DNA from: Siphonodentalium dalli
Lineage: Eukaryota; Mollusca; Scaphopoda; Gadilida; Siphonodentaliidae
DNA length: 64,000 nucleotides
Reading direction: 5' to 3'
Assembly (NCBI GenBank): GCA_032622095.1
Contig: CP136068.1
Span: 115,121,509 to 115,185,508 of the forward strand
Shown here: positions 45,371-57,550 of the stretch, piece by piece
Position numbering within the stretch: the first letter of the stretch is position 1
Layout of the letters: every line of letters begins with the position of its first letter
Program-made: the position numbers and the translations under genes
The notes under the pieces: model-generated
Database searches by the model: none
Seen by the model: the letters and a program-made list of their open reading frames with translations, nothing else
Told to the model about the DNA's origin: nothing

Positions 45371-45375
45371 ATGGA

Positions 45376-45440
45376 CTCCTCCGGCCACTGTGGAGGATCT
45401 GCTCCTCGAAATCTCATTCCGCCCGAGCAAATTCCGATTG
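45376..45440 (-). repeat. Dispersed conserved motif, minus copy
   Basis: On the minus strand it reads GCTCGGGCGGAATGAGATTT and onward through CCTCCACAGTGG. Same as 55213-55262 on the plus strand. Confidence 0.7.
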
Positions 45441-46085
45441 TGAGTTTTTCCGCTTGTCGACCGAGCAATTTTCAAATTTACCGTCTGGAAAGTTTCTTTA
45501 TTATCAAATTTCTATAGAAACTTCTTCACATAGATTCTGTTTTTTTTTTAGTTTAGTTTCTCTATATCCCCAAATGAGCAGACGACACATAATAATCGAG
45601 GTAGCGAACTGGTCTCTCGTGCTATCGCCTATCGGACCGGGGATCGCAACCTGGTCAGGGTATTCTGACCGCGACGAGGAAGGATTGTCACTGGAATGAT
45701 TGCTCGTTTATTTAATGTTTTGCGCGATTTGTAAATAGCTGCTAGACGATGGACAATTTCATAATGTGCCGAATAGTTTTACCATGAGCATGGAACTTCA
45801 TTCTAGTGTTGTCTTGAACTCTGCCGACGGTAATTCGTGACATTTCAGCCGGCTTCATTTGCCGCCAATGCACGGAGTTAGGGAAGGCCGCAGCCATGTT
45901 GGATTTTTAAAATAATTTTTGTGTGTTTATTTTTTAATATTTTATTTCGGACTAGTTTTAGTCAATTTTATTGTGCTGGTGCAGTTGAAGAGTGTGAAAT
46001 GTGTTATATTCATCATTCTGCCACTGTGGACTTTTAATGGGAGCCTGGATCTTCGTTGTGTAATGTATGCGTTACACCAACTTTA
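45441..46085. other. Unassigned sequence
   Basis: Possibly the 5' part of a LINE 3' region ending at 46640, but no coding frame supports this. Confidence 0.35.
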
Positions 46086-46385
46086 TCATGGTGGATTTTA
46101 TGTATACAGAGTTTCGCAGTGTACCGATCTGAATATGCGCTACACCTTGCTTTGGATACAGAGTTTCGCAGTTCTCCGGTCTGAATATGTGTTTATGCAT
46201 TGGCCTCAAACAGGCATGGACTTTTATGTATAACAGAGTTTCGCGGTTCACTGAACTGAATATGAGTTTATCTCATTGCCTGGTGTACAGAGTTTCGCGG
46301 TTCACTGATCTGAATATGCGTCGATACATTCACTTTACCATGAAAGAGCTTGCCCAGGTGTACAGAGTTTCGCGGGTGAATTGTT
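46086..46385. repeat. Irregular tandem of a TACAGAGTTTCGC phrase
   Basis: Five occurrences of TACAGAGTTTCGC (the third reads AACAG), four followed by a CTGAATATG phrase, spaced 50-80 bp. Confidence 0.8.
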
Positions 46386-46645
46386 CTCTGAAAGACTCGA
46401 TGCCTTGTATGATGACAGTTCACGTTTCATACCCTCCATAAACAATTCTTTCGGAACTTTCGGACTCACATTCTGCGCTATTGTACCAGCTCTGTAAAAA
46501 TGTGTGCAGGACTACATGTTTTAAGGAACTATCTTTGTTTTATATTGATATTTATAGTCTTTTTACATGTATTAATTACCCCATATGGGGGTGCGCCGTA
46601 AAATCATCGGCGGAATCTAAATAAACCATACCATACCATCTGACA
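46386..46645. other. Possible LINE 3' end with (ACCAT)n tail
   Basis: Ends AATAAACCATACCATACCAT at about 46619-46638, the kind of short-repeat tail left by non-LTR elements. No linked coding frame. Confidence 0.4.
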
Positions 46646-46649
46646 ACAA

Positions 46650-47368
46650 TCATAAGTTCAGAACTCGGTCAGATACCAAGTTTGTCAGGCTGAAAAGTCT
46701 CATTCTCAATTTTTTACTTGTAATATGGGGGTAAGGCAAGGTGTTACCCTGTCGCCTTTACTATTCTCCATGTATCTTAACGACTTATAATCATTTCTTG
46801 ATAACTGTGCCGTTGACGGCTTAAAATTCATAAACGACACGTTTCTCGATACATTTGGAGAGTATATGAAAATAATGTGCGTATTGTATGCCGATGATAC
46901 GATTATATTGGCTGAAGACCACAAAAGTATGCAGCGAGCGTTGAATGCATTCGGCGATTACGCATCAGCTTGGATACTGACCATAAATGTAGACAAAACT
47001 AAAGCAATGGTATTCAGTAACCGCAAGCGTGACAACAGGGAACTATTGACTCTCTATATGACAATTATATTGATTACGTTGATACCATGACTTATTTGGG
47101 ATTGATTTTTTCCATAACGGAAGGTTCTGCCAAGCGGTATAAAGAAAATTGCATCTGTCGGCAAGAAAGCCATATATAGTTTCGTAAGTCAAACAGAAAA
47201 ATTTAAGTTAAGTAACGACCTAGTTCTCACTTTATTTGATAAAACAATTGAACCAATTACTACGCGCGTACTGTAGCGAGGTTTGGGCAATAGAACAATT
47301 GTATGAGTTAGACAGTCTAGTCCTGGGATTTTATAAGCAGGTTCTGAGGATGAAAAGAAGTACCCCCA
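46650..47368 (+). pseudogene. LINE reverse transcriptase fragment, broken by a long-TIR element
   Basis: Reads NMGVRQGVTLSPLLFSMYLN (about 46725-46783), a stop codon, then CAVDGLKFINDTFLDTFGEY, the active-site block CVLYADDTIILAEDHKSM (about 46878) and WILTINVDKTKAMVFSNRK. After a frameshift comes YLGLIFSITEG, then CSEVWAIEQLYELDSLVLGF and YKQVLRMKRSTP. Block A and everything upstream are missing. The coding sequence stops at about 47368, where the terminal repeat of a DNA element begins. The motif style resembles the RTE/CR1-type endonuclease-reverse transcriptases common in molluscs; I would not fix the clade. Confidence 0.82.
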
Positions 47369-48908
47369 CATTGCACACGCGCGTGCGATTAATCGCAGCA
47401 TTTTTTAAGGTGCGTGTTAACATAACGCAGATTGATTCGTGATCAATTACCTTCCTCATACAACCACGTCCTATTTGTGACCAATCATCTTCTGCAATCA
47501 ACCTCGTCATCGAGATACCCGTTACAGAGAATGGCATGGTTCACTTGGTCACATATACTATCCGGTTACAGTCATTCTCATAACTGATGGGCGATAAAAT
47601 AATAAATGAAGTACGGAAAGGAAATGGACTGGAAAGAGGTTTTCAACGTATAGCTGGCATCAGTGGTGATTTTGTAGAATTCAATCGAATTATATTACCC
47701 GTCAGTCTCGCGCAAAACTGTACCCAAGATTGTGAATATATAGATTGATAGTAGTCAGTAGTGTTCCGTTTAGCATGTGCAATCACTGACGATAAGCCGC
47801 CAATGACGATCAAATTGAAATCAATCGCTCATGCGAACAGCGTCCTGACGACAGAATTCGACCTGAAACGACGCGTGTGTGACTCTTAAGGTCGAATTCT
47901 GAGTCTCATCACTTATTTTATTTGAATGGTGGTTCAATAATTTTAGTGCCGCGTTGTCACTGTTGCCACCGGCTATATAAATGAACACTCGATGACAGAT
48001 GAGGGGGGTCTTAAAAAAACGTTCATACACAGGGTTGAATATAAAAATCCCTCCCAACCATGGGTCTACCATCCCCCTACATGCAAATCTATTTTTCTCC
48101 TCCAACAAATTGGGGTCTCATCCCCTCTTTCCCCATAATTTTTACCGGATATCATATGTTTGAGTGTAACTGTTTTAAATGAGCTTTGAGGATATAGGAC
48201 TTAACAAAAGCCCACATGCAAGCTTGTTGCCCAATCCTCTTTTGAACATTTATGTCATGTATTTATAGTTTGTTTGTAATTCTGTTGTTTAGTTAAAATA
48301 AAATATTGTTCAAACCAAATGAGCTTTATTCAGAAAGACGATTTTTGTCAGACCTAGCTAACTATAAGTAACATTTTGAAAGATCTAATTCAACTTGAAC
48401 CACTTGAATCGTACACTTTTGATAATTGTGAGTGATAATAACCATTATGTACATAAAACTTCCGTAATCTGGGTTGTGATCGTACTATATAGTGTGATAT
48501 ACGTTTCAAGTTGGAATAAAATATGCTTATTTGTGCCCATCTGCGTGTAATTGAACCCTCTATTATCTAATTATAATTAGCTAGATATAAATTGTACCCT
48601 CAAAACTTATGTCATTTTGATGGAATGGCTCGTTATACTCAACATATACCGGAGTAAATCTAACTGAGGAAAATTAAAGTTAATGTGTCAGCATATATAT
48701 ATATGTGGTCACCCCCAACCAAAAGTACTTTATCATCCTCCAACCTACCCTATAACCCTGTGTATGATGTTTTCGTCAGACCCCCACCCCTATTGGGGGA
48801 ACTGTTAGCAGTGGGAGGACGGAATGCAATCGAACGCACATTTAGAGCCGCTCGACCTTAAAAAACGCTGCGATTAATCGCACGCGCGTGTGCAATGAGA
48901 ATAGACCC
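47369..48908. mobile_element. Harbinger-like long-TIR element, copy A
   Basis: Left TIR begins CATTGCACACGCGCGTGCGA, lacking the first 12 bp seen in copy B. The right end is complete, ending GAGAATAGACCC, then TTA. Internal text closely matches copy B (for example GCGATAAAATAATAAATGAA and CAGAATTCGACCTGAAACG), but copy A has an extra block at about 48185-48320. No transposase frame. Confidence 0.85.
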
Positions 48909-48911
48909 TTA

Positions 48912-50316
48912 GGGTCTATTCTCATTGCACACGCGCGTGCGATTAATCGCAGCGTTTTTAAGGTGCGTGTTAGCATAACACAGAGCGATTCGTGATCAAT
49001 TACCTTCCTCAAACAACCACGTCCTATTCGTGACCAATCATCTTATGCAATCAACCTCGTCATCGAGATAGCCGTTACAGAGAATGGCATGTTCACTCGG
49101 TCACATATACTATCCGGGTACAGTCATTCTCATAACTGATGGGCGATAAAATAATAAATGAAGTACGGAAAGAAAATGGCTTGGAAAGAAGTTTCCAACG
49201 ATAGCTAGCATCAGTGGTGATTTTTGTAGAATTCAGTCGAATTATATTACCTGTCAGTCTCGCGCAACACTGTACCCAAGATTGTGAATATATAGATTGA
49301 TAGTAATGTGCCGTTTAGCATGTGCGATCACTGATGATAAGCCGCCAATGGCGATCAAATTGAAATCAATCGCTCATGCATGCGAACAGCGTCCTGGCGA
49401 CAGAATTCGACCTGAAACGCTGCGTGTGTGACTCTTAAGGTCGAATTATGAGTCCCATCACTTATTCTATTTGAATGGTGGTTCGTCAATTATAGTACCG
49501 CGTTGTCGCTGTTGCCAGCGGCTATACAAATGAGCACTCGGTGATGGGGGAGGGGGGTCTGAAGAAAAAAAAATTCATACACAGGGTTGAACATAAAAAT
49601 CCCTCCCAACCATGGGTCTATCATCCCCCCTACATGCAAATCTATTTGTTTTTCTCCCAACAAATTGGTGTCTCATCCCCTCTTTCCCCATAATTTTTAC
49701 TGGATATCATATGTTTGAGTACTAATGTTTTAAATGAGCTTTATTCAGAAAGACGATTTTTGTCAGACCTAGCTAACTATAAGGTAAAACGTTGAAAGAT
49801 CTAATTCAACCACTTGAATCGTACACTTTTGATAATCGTGAGTGATAATAACAATTATATACATAAAACTCCTGTAATCTGGGTTGTGATCGTACTATAT
49901 AGTGTTATATACGTTTCAAGCTGGAATAAAATATGCATATTTATGCCCAACTACATGGAATTGAACCCTCTATTTCTAATTATAATTAGCTAGATATAAT
50001 TGTGTCCTCAAAACTTATGTCATTTTGATGGCATGGCTCGTTATACTCAACTTATACCTGAGTAAATCTAACTGAGGAAATTAAAGTTAATGTGTCATCA
50101 TATATAGGCCTGTATGTGGTCAACCCAACCGAAAGTACTTTATCATCCTCCAACCTACCCTAGACCTGTGTATGAATGTGTTCGTCAGACCCCACCCCTA
50201 TTGGGGGAACTTTTAGCAGTGGGCGGAAGGAATGCCATCGAACACACATATAGAGCCGCTCGACCTTAAAAAACGCTGCGATTAATCGCACGCGCGTGTG
50301 CAATGAGAATAGACCC
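48912..50316. mobile_element. Harbinger-like long-TIR element, copy B
   Basis: GGGTCTATTCTCATTGCACA and its inverse at the ends, TIR about 53 bp, flanked by TTA on both sides (48909-48911, 50317-50319). A TTA duplication suggests PIF/Harbinger. 1405 bp and non-coding. It abuts copy A, so their ends form one continuous palindrome. Confidence 0.88.
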
Positions 50317-50321
50317 TTAGT

Positions 50322-50466
50322 TGGGGCCAGGCAGAAATATATACCACGATGGTTCTGGGAGGAATCTGCTAGATGGAAATTCTACATACTATTAGCGTCC
50401 CACAATCCAGAAATCCAGAAAGGCTTAGGTATTGTGACTAAGATAGGACTGAGTAAGATCGAATAG
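50322..50466 (+). pseudogene. Orphan C-terminal reading frame, unrecognised
   Basis: In one frame the sequence after copy B reads ARQKYIPRWFWEESARWKFY, ILLASHNPEIQKGLGIVTKI and GLSKIE, then TAG. The composition looks protein-like and it begins exactly where the DNA element ends. It may be the C-terminus of the LINE interrupted at 47368, which is also plus strand. I cannot confirm this. Confidence 0.35.
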
Positions 50467-50554
50467 TAGTGAGTCATCGATGCGAAGTATAACGATGATG
50501 ATAATTAATATAATGTATACGACCATTGCTGTTATTGGTGATGTTAATGGTGGT

Positions 50555-50670
50555 GTTGTTGTTGTTGATAGTGGTGATGATGGCGATGACGGCGATGAAG
50601 ATGATGATGATGATGATGATAATAATGGTGATGATAATGGCGATGATGACGATGACGATGATATATACAT
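50555..50670. repeat. (GAT)n microsatellite
   Basis: Imperfect GAT/GGT/GAC triplets. The apparent Asp-rich or Ser-rich frames are translations of it. Confidence 0.93.
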
Positions 50671-50739
50671 TAATGATCATACAGCATTATTATATGTAAA
50701 TAGTGTAAATATGTTTGGCAACTCTAATGCGTGTTGACT

Positions 50740-51757
50740 CACGATTGAGTTCATTAAAGCATACCAGATCACTGAATAAAGATCCGAATGCAAAATGCCG
50801 ACGTCGATCTCCTCATTACAACACTTGTCCAGGTATGTTGTCGTGGGTGCAGTACGCTGTCCGATCGGGCGCGGACATTAATGGCTGATCCGTGTACACG
50901 CCTCGGTGTGTGCACGTTAAAGAACGCAACTGGAATCACCACATGGTTATAAAGTTACCCGGCCGTGGTAGCACCTGGACCTCCACATAATCCTCAGCAC
51001 ATATTGAGGGCGATGGAGTTTGCAAGTAGATAGATATAGATATATAGTTCCCAATGGGTGTACATCCCAATATTCACCATTTGGGTACTTCAGTCTGAGT
51101 CTATGTCTGCCATAGCATATGAGGCCACGCAGAATGATGTCACCAGAGTTTGAGTACATTTTCGGATAATGTTATGAAATGTTATCAATGTCTTAATTTT
51201 CCTGATATATTTAAACCGTATTCGTCGTTGAAAACTTTCCTACGTCAGTTTCGCACCGGAAGTTTCACATTTTACTTTGAAATTGTGCCGAGCGACGTAT
51301 AGCTGTACATGTATATAGGTCAGTATGATATTGATTAGCAGGGCAAATACTCAACGATGATACGAGAGGATAACTATGGCTTTTGACTGAAAACGAGAAT
51401 TATCATGAGCGGGTACAACCAAATATCGATTTTCCACGAATGATATATAAGTTGTTCAGTCAAAAGCCGTAGGTTTCCTTTTTATTATATGCGGTTTCGT
51501 GATTTCGATTTACAATTATTGCTGGTAGGCGACTGTTTTGACAAATTAATTGTAGACGAAAACGAATCAGCTGATCGGCAACTGAATGACTCGTCTCTGG
51601 CTCATAGATAAAACACACCACGAAGCTCGATATAGCTCTGTAACGTGCATTCCCATCATAGATCAGTATAGGGGCCTATCGCCATCTTAAAAGTAGATGA
51701 CTTTATTTACCGTACGTCATCGATAGCAACGCAATGAAGGCTAATACGAAAAAACAA
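50740..51757. other. Unassigned sequence, possible short interspersed element
   Basis: GCACGTTAAAGAACGCAACT (about 50915) is a phrase I associate with invertebrate interspersed repeats. No promoter boxes or tail identified. Confidence 0.35.
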
Positions 51758-51765
51758 ATAACCCC

Positions 51766-53223
51766 GGGGGGGGGGGCGTAACAAAGTTGCGAGACGTGGG
51801 GGTGTTTTTTTACATTGCCATTTTTTTTACACCCACCACCCTTTCTTGCATTTTTTTTCAGAAAATTTTAGACACCCACCCCAAAACCCCAAAGCTTTAT
51901 GTTGGTCCCCTCTGTAAAACGACCAACCGCTCTATATTGGTCCCTTCTTTGAAAGACCAAATTAAATGTTACTTTCTGTTTACAAACATGTGCAAGACAA
52001 ATATTTTCTTGGCTGATAATTATGCGATAATCAGCAGTAATCAGCTATAATCTCAACTAAATTGAACTCTAAGCAATCAACAAAGGTAGAATATGATGTG
52101 ATTATATTGGTAAATTTATAACCCATCCTATTCATCTGTGTGAGTAGATGAAAAATATGTTGAATCCCCTGGAATGACAACAAAAAATAACTAGGGCCAG
52201 TGTTAGGGCCTATAATAGAATGAAAAATTACACAAAATTAAATTTATCTTTTTTTCAGACATCAACCAGCATCAACTAGTAGGCCTAGAGCCTATAGTAA
52301 TACCAAAAAGGAAAATGTGCATATGAACCAGTGTACGAATTAGCTTTTATGTATGCATGCATGACCACCGACCCGTCCTCGCATTACGACTTAGGACTAG
52401 GCCTAAAATAATGTTTAACCCTTTGAGTTTGAACGCGAATGGTCAATTTAGTGCAAAATCCATATACACGGATGTGCACTTTAGTGACATGTGACCGCGG
52501 AGACGAGGTCACAGTAAGCGTAACGTCATTGTGTTGGTGTAGGGAAGATAACTCCAATTTGGTCTTCTGTTTACAGTATACCGGCTGTACTGTTGATTTA
52601 CTATTATATGTCTACCTGTGCCTACTATATATTATTAACTATACATTATTCTGATACATTATGAGAATAATCAATTTTAGTATACAAACACTGATACAAA
52701 TACTTATTTCATACATTACACTCATGCATCAACTAACTGTATGAGTAAAGAGACTGTCAAGAAGTATAAGAATTATTGTAATATTCTGTCATGAGTTGTT
52801 AGTGATATTGTCAGACTGCATTAAGTTCACCCTACCCTAGAGCTATCTGAAGTAATTTGTTTATTGAACTACACCGTGAACTAGACAATTTTCAATATAA
52901 AAACAGCCAAGCAAGCTGAAACAGACACAATAAAAAAAAATTGCGCGCAAAAAAAAATCAATGAAGATTTTGGGACCCACCCCCACATATTCACTATTTT
53001 TCCATTTGATATCAACTTATGGGGGTAATTATAACAATATTGAATGTATTAGTGCTTCTCATATTGCAACAAGCCACAACATATAAACAAATATGTTTAA
53101 AACAGTTGAAAATATGTCAATGAAAAAAAAATGCAAAAAAAGTGGTCAAAAACTGTTTCCGGCCTCGGGTACCCACCCACCCCCCACCTCACGTCTCGTA
53201 AAAAAAAATTCGGCCCCCCCCTG
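51766..53223. mobile_element. hAT-like element with perfect 8-bp duplication
   Basis: ATAACCCC at 51758-51765 and 53224-53231. The right end inverted reads CAGGGGGGGGCCGAATTTTT..ACGAGACGTGAGGTGGG; the left end has GGGGGGGGG..GCGAGACGTGGGGGTG. G-runs make exact ends uncertain. A plus frame at 51787 is low complexity. Confidence 0.78.
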
Positions 53224-53334
53224 ATAACCCCGACATATTCCCGACACAGTCACTGACACAGTGACTAAAATGTTGTAGATTATAAAGTAGTATAGTTAAC
53301 TCTACTGACTAATGTTACATGCGCACATTATTTT

Positions 53335-54087
53335 GTGCATAAGGAATTAAGCTTAAGCACAATAAGGAATCTCTAATTGTGCTTAAGCGCAACAAGAATA
53401 TTCCTTATTCCGCTTAAACGCAATTAGAGATTCCTTATATATCTTAAGTGCAATAAGAACTTCTATTATTGAGCTTAAAAGTGCAATGATATATTCCTTA
53501 TACAGTTTAAGCAAAATATGATCTTCTCTTATTGTGCTTATATATAAGCTCGATTAGATTTTCCCATATTGCGCTTAAGCGAAATTAGAGATTCCTTATT
53601 GCACTTAAGCGAAATAAGACATTCCCTATTGCACTTAAGCGCAATTACATCTCTGGCTCCTCATCAGTATTGCGATTATGCGCAATTACTATCTCCCTAA
53701 TGAGATCACCCCTCTATGAAAATATTAGAATCCGAATAGGCCTACGCGTGGACAGTCATCACCAGGTGCACCCATTGCACTATGGACTACACCATTTGAA
53801 TTACTGGGTGGTTATGTAATGTGGCTAATAATGTTTAAGCGCAATAAGGAAGATTAATTTTTAATTCCACTTAAGCCCAATTAGCTCTTATTAGATATTA
53901 AGTGCAATAAGAATATTCCTTATTGCACTAGATATTCTTTTTTGCGCTTAAAATTGCCTGGCTTAAATGCAATAAAATATTCATTATAGCGCATAAGCGC
54001 AATAGATATTTCCTTATTGCACTTAAGCACAATCAGATCTTCCCTTATTGCACTTAAGTGCAATTAGAGATTCCTTATTGCGCTTAA
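53335..54087. repeat. CTTAAG-centred palindrome array
   Basis: About ten to twelve TTGCGCTTAAGCGCAA-like words, many imperfect, separated by TAGAGATTCCTTA or AAGGAAT links. Two blocks (53335-53645 and 53840-54087) flank a unique centre. Confidence 0.88.
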
Positions 54088-54088
54088 A

Positions 54089-54545
54089 GATGCATAATCC
54101 GAATTAACGCTCGTAGTGGTCATATATTTGATTCGAATCGAGGAACCCACTCATCAAAGTTCAGAGTGATCAGATATCGATTTTTGAAATCTATTATTTT
54201 TCACGACCGATCATTTCCGTGGCCCTGTAAAAGGTCGACGAGAAGACGGTCTCACGGACAAAATTGCGGATGAAGATGGATAACTCTGAAATCAAGCGGC
54301 TTTTCTGTGTCAAATAATTGACAAACCGGCAAAATTTCATTGAACAAAATGTTGACAAATAACAGGTTTTGGGCAATTTTGTACTGTAATTGACTGGTTA
54401 GCATTATTTTTGGGCAATTAATCGATTCTGATAACTCGAGCAGCATTTTAAAAAACCGTTGTTGTTTTTGGAATCTAATGATATGGGGACCATAGAATCG
54501 GATTGTACATGTATGTTTGGTCTTATTAATAAAGTACCTCAAGAT
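54089..54545 (+). repeat. Dispersed repeat family D
   Basis: AAAGATGCATAATCCGAATTAACGCTC, TCGAGGAACCCACTCATCA, AGTGATCAGATATCGATTTT and ATTGCGGATGAAGATGGATA blocks shared with 62207 and 63366. Confidence 0.8.
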
Positions 54546-55188
54546 ATTATAGGAAAATATAAAAACATCGCATCAAAATCAACACCATGCAGTGACGTTG
54601 AAGATCTGTTGTAGTATAAGATACTAATTCGTTGTACTTAGTCAATCATTATAGGACAATTTGCCGTCACGTAGAACGGCCGTGAAGCCAGCAAAATGAA
54701 GCAATTAACTGGAGTACGGTAAACATTTATCAATGTCAGGAATCGGAACGCTGAAAATTTGCGTGTCGTGAATCGGAACACTCCGAAAACAGAATCGGAA
54801 CGTATGGTAACACTACTTTAAAGACATTATGTCAAGCTAAAATCGCGTATTTTGATCAACTGTATTTTTAAAGTAACGATGGGTTGTTTGCGGATACACA
54901 TAAGCAATTTGTTGTACAAAACACTACGTATATCTTTCGCTTCGAATTTCACATTTGTAGTTTGTACACAATATACTGTTCTTCTGTGTGTGTGGATTTG
55001 AGTGAGCAAACCCTTGTAATTTGGTTCAGCGTGCTATATATGGGACTAAAGAATAAGTAAGTGAAGAGTAAAATACCATAGAAACAATCGCTATCATTTG
55101 AATGTGTCATCTCATGAGTTGCTCCCTCGGTGTACATCAATTAGTAAACATAGTCGTGGAAAATCGAGCAAAACTTTCGCGGAATCGG
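54546..55188. other. Unique sequence with repeated AATCGGAAC words
   Basis: Three GAATCGGAAC words at 54740-54802. No gene. Confidence 0.45.
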
Positions 55189-55290
55189 ATCTTCAACCGC
55201 CCGGAATGGGAATTTTGCTCGGGCGGAATGAGATTTCAAGGAGCATATCCTCCACAGTGGTTCCGGCCATCGTTCCGACCTTCTTAATGG
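55189..55290 (+). repeat. Dispersed conserved motif, plus copy
   Basis: GCTCGGGCGGAATGAGATTT..CCTCCACAGTGG as in 45376-45440 on the opposite strand. Confidence 0.7.
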
Positions 55291-56870
55291 GTTTGTACTA
55301 AAAACCGAGCAGAAAGAATTAAGAACGTGTTGTATTTCATGTGATAGTCCACGTTTTATTTCAGGTGTTATTAATGTTTTTCAAGTTTATGATTATCATG
55401 TTTTTGGCAAAACACTGGGGAAAAATTGTCCAAAAATACTACCGGTACCTATTGAGCATTAAATTAAATTAATGCTTCAAGACCTAACATTGGCTGTCCT
55501 CGTCCCAATGCTGAACATGCGTTGAACATTGATTCATGCAGATTTAGATTCGGTTAATTTCAGGTGAAATTATCCATAGCGGGAAGATGAAAGTCTATTT
55601 CAAGATAAAAATGCTCTTTTCAGGGCCACACACTTTCTCATAATGAGTACCGGTAATCTCTAAAATGGCTAAACCATCATGATGTTAAATAAATATCTGC
55701 TGTCATTGTTTGTCTTATTCCCACTACTTGCCCTTTGATCTCCATGTAATATATACCACTAACTTATTCCAATTAGCACCCAGTAATTAACGACTACAAA
55801 TTTTAGTGGGATGAGGAACTAAAAATGTCGATAAAAGTTGAAATATAAGACTTACAAATTATCATTTTAAGTTCTTTTATTTGTAATTGGCATAGCTTAA
55901 CAAACTAAAAATCACCATTGTTGGCATTAGACAAAGAAAGAATACCTGCGTTTAGGGTTTTCCCACTACCATAGAAAAAGGTGCCTACTGTAAACTTTTT
56001 TACTGGACTTTAGACATATTATAATATATATATTTGTTTCCCCTCAGTATTTTCACATAAGAGCGTTCCGTTTTAGTCTATTCCGGATAAGATAGAAATA
56101 AAGAGCCTTTGTTGAAAAGATTAATGCCTTTATTGTATTGCATTGTCGTATATGTTATCCCTGCTGGTAAATAATCATGATATTCACGATTTTCTTCCCT
56201 CTTTTCCAGGCTGCACGAGTCATCCAGTCATCCATTGTTTGATTTATACCAATACAACAGCCAAAAAAATCAATAATTTATCATTCAATCCAACAATTCA
56301 GTCCAATTCTCTTCAATATGATCCATCAGTCATTATCAAATTAAAGCCCTTTGATAAAAGCCATAAATTCTCCGCCATTATATGTGCATTTGGTGCATTT
56401 CTATAGGGACTTGCTTAATTTCTAGGGACTTGCTGCGTTTCCAGGGACTTGCTGCATTTGTGTGACTGCGAAAACTAGTCCTAATTGATAGTTTACAAAA
56501 TACAGTGCATGCATGGTGTTGCAATTGACCTTTTGCAATATATGGTCTCAGTTGTGATAAACGAATTTAATATATTGTTAAATTAATAACAGAAACACGT
56601 ATTTCGTCGAGTTATTGAAGTTTTAAAAAGTGAAAAAAAATATGCTCCGGATTCTTTAATACCCGCTGGTGATTTTTTTTAAGAAAATTTTAAATAGCTG
56701 CGAATTATTTATTGGCATTTTTCTTAAAATGCTGCGGATTCTTTGATAGCTCTTCCTGATTCTTTGCGAGCATTTAATTCTGAATGCTACGTTGTCGCTC
56801 TTGATGAGTACTTTACCCATCAAGAATGTCAGAGTGCCATCACCCGATAGAAGTTTTAATTTTACCTCTC
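55291..56870. other. Unique sequence
   Basis: Repeated TAGGGACTTGCT words at 56404-56460 and GCTGCGGATTCTTTGA words at 56700-56750 are the only structure seen. An 87-codon frame at 56143 has no recognised motif. Confidence 0.4.
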
Positions 56871-56887
56871 CGTAGTGCTAGCTGTGT

Positions 56888-57065
56888 TGAGGGAGGGGGG
56901 GGGGGGGGGTATTTTCGGGACACCGGGATCGACCCTTTTTATTTTTCGGGAATTGGGATCGTCAGATTTAATTTTCCGGGAATCGGGAACAGAATTCCAC
57001 CGGGACCCGGGAAAGGTTGAAATTATTTTCCGGGACCCGGGAAATTATCCCCAATTAATCGGGAT
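56888..57065. repeat. G-run and CGGGAAT/CCCGGGA repeat cluster
   Basis: A run of about 14 G, then repeated TTTTCGGGA..CGGGATCG and CGGGACCCGGGAAA words. Confidence 0.8.
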
Positions 57066-57550
57066 TTCCATTTTTATTCACCTAATTATGGACTGATTTC
57101 CCCAAAATGCACACACCCGACCGGTATATTCCAGCGATTTACTGCAGCTCATACACTAGTTTGTCATCTCAGACAGTCATTTATTTATGTTTTAATAAGA
57201 TAGTGATGTCAGTATCTTAGAGCATGATTAATGGATTAAAGCGCTATACAAAATGAATCATTATTAATAATTCTACTCTTAATTCCTTGAATCAGTTGTA
57301 CTTTAATGAAATGTTTCAAGTTTTCTGTGAAAATCGGGATGATGTAGTTCTTAAATATTAATTTTAATTCAAAGTACAACTCATATACTTTAACTTCATC
57401 TTTGGATTTCAATATATTTATCTTATCTACTGAAATATCTTTAAAATGTCCTTCCAATATTTGATATTTACATAATCAGTCTATTGGAAATATATTGAAT
57501 GGTCTTTGATAGTAAAACTGTAACATAAACTTGAATATCATCAGCAGAGC

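Noticed and set aside
50425-50737. Asp-rich or Ser-rich proteins
   Set aside because: They are GAT microsatellite translations; all three frames stay open because the repeat lacks stops.
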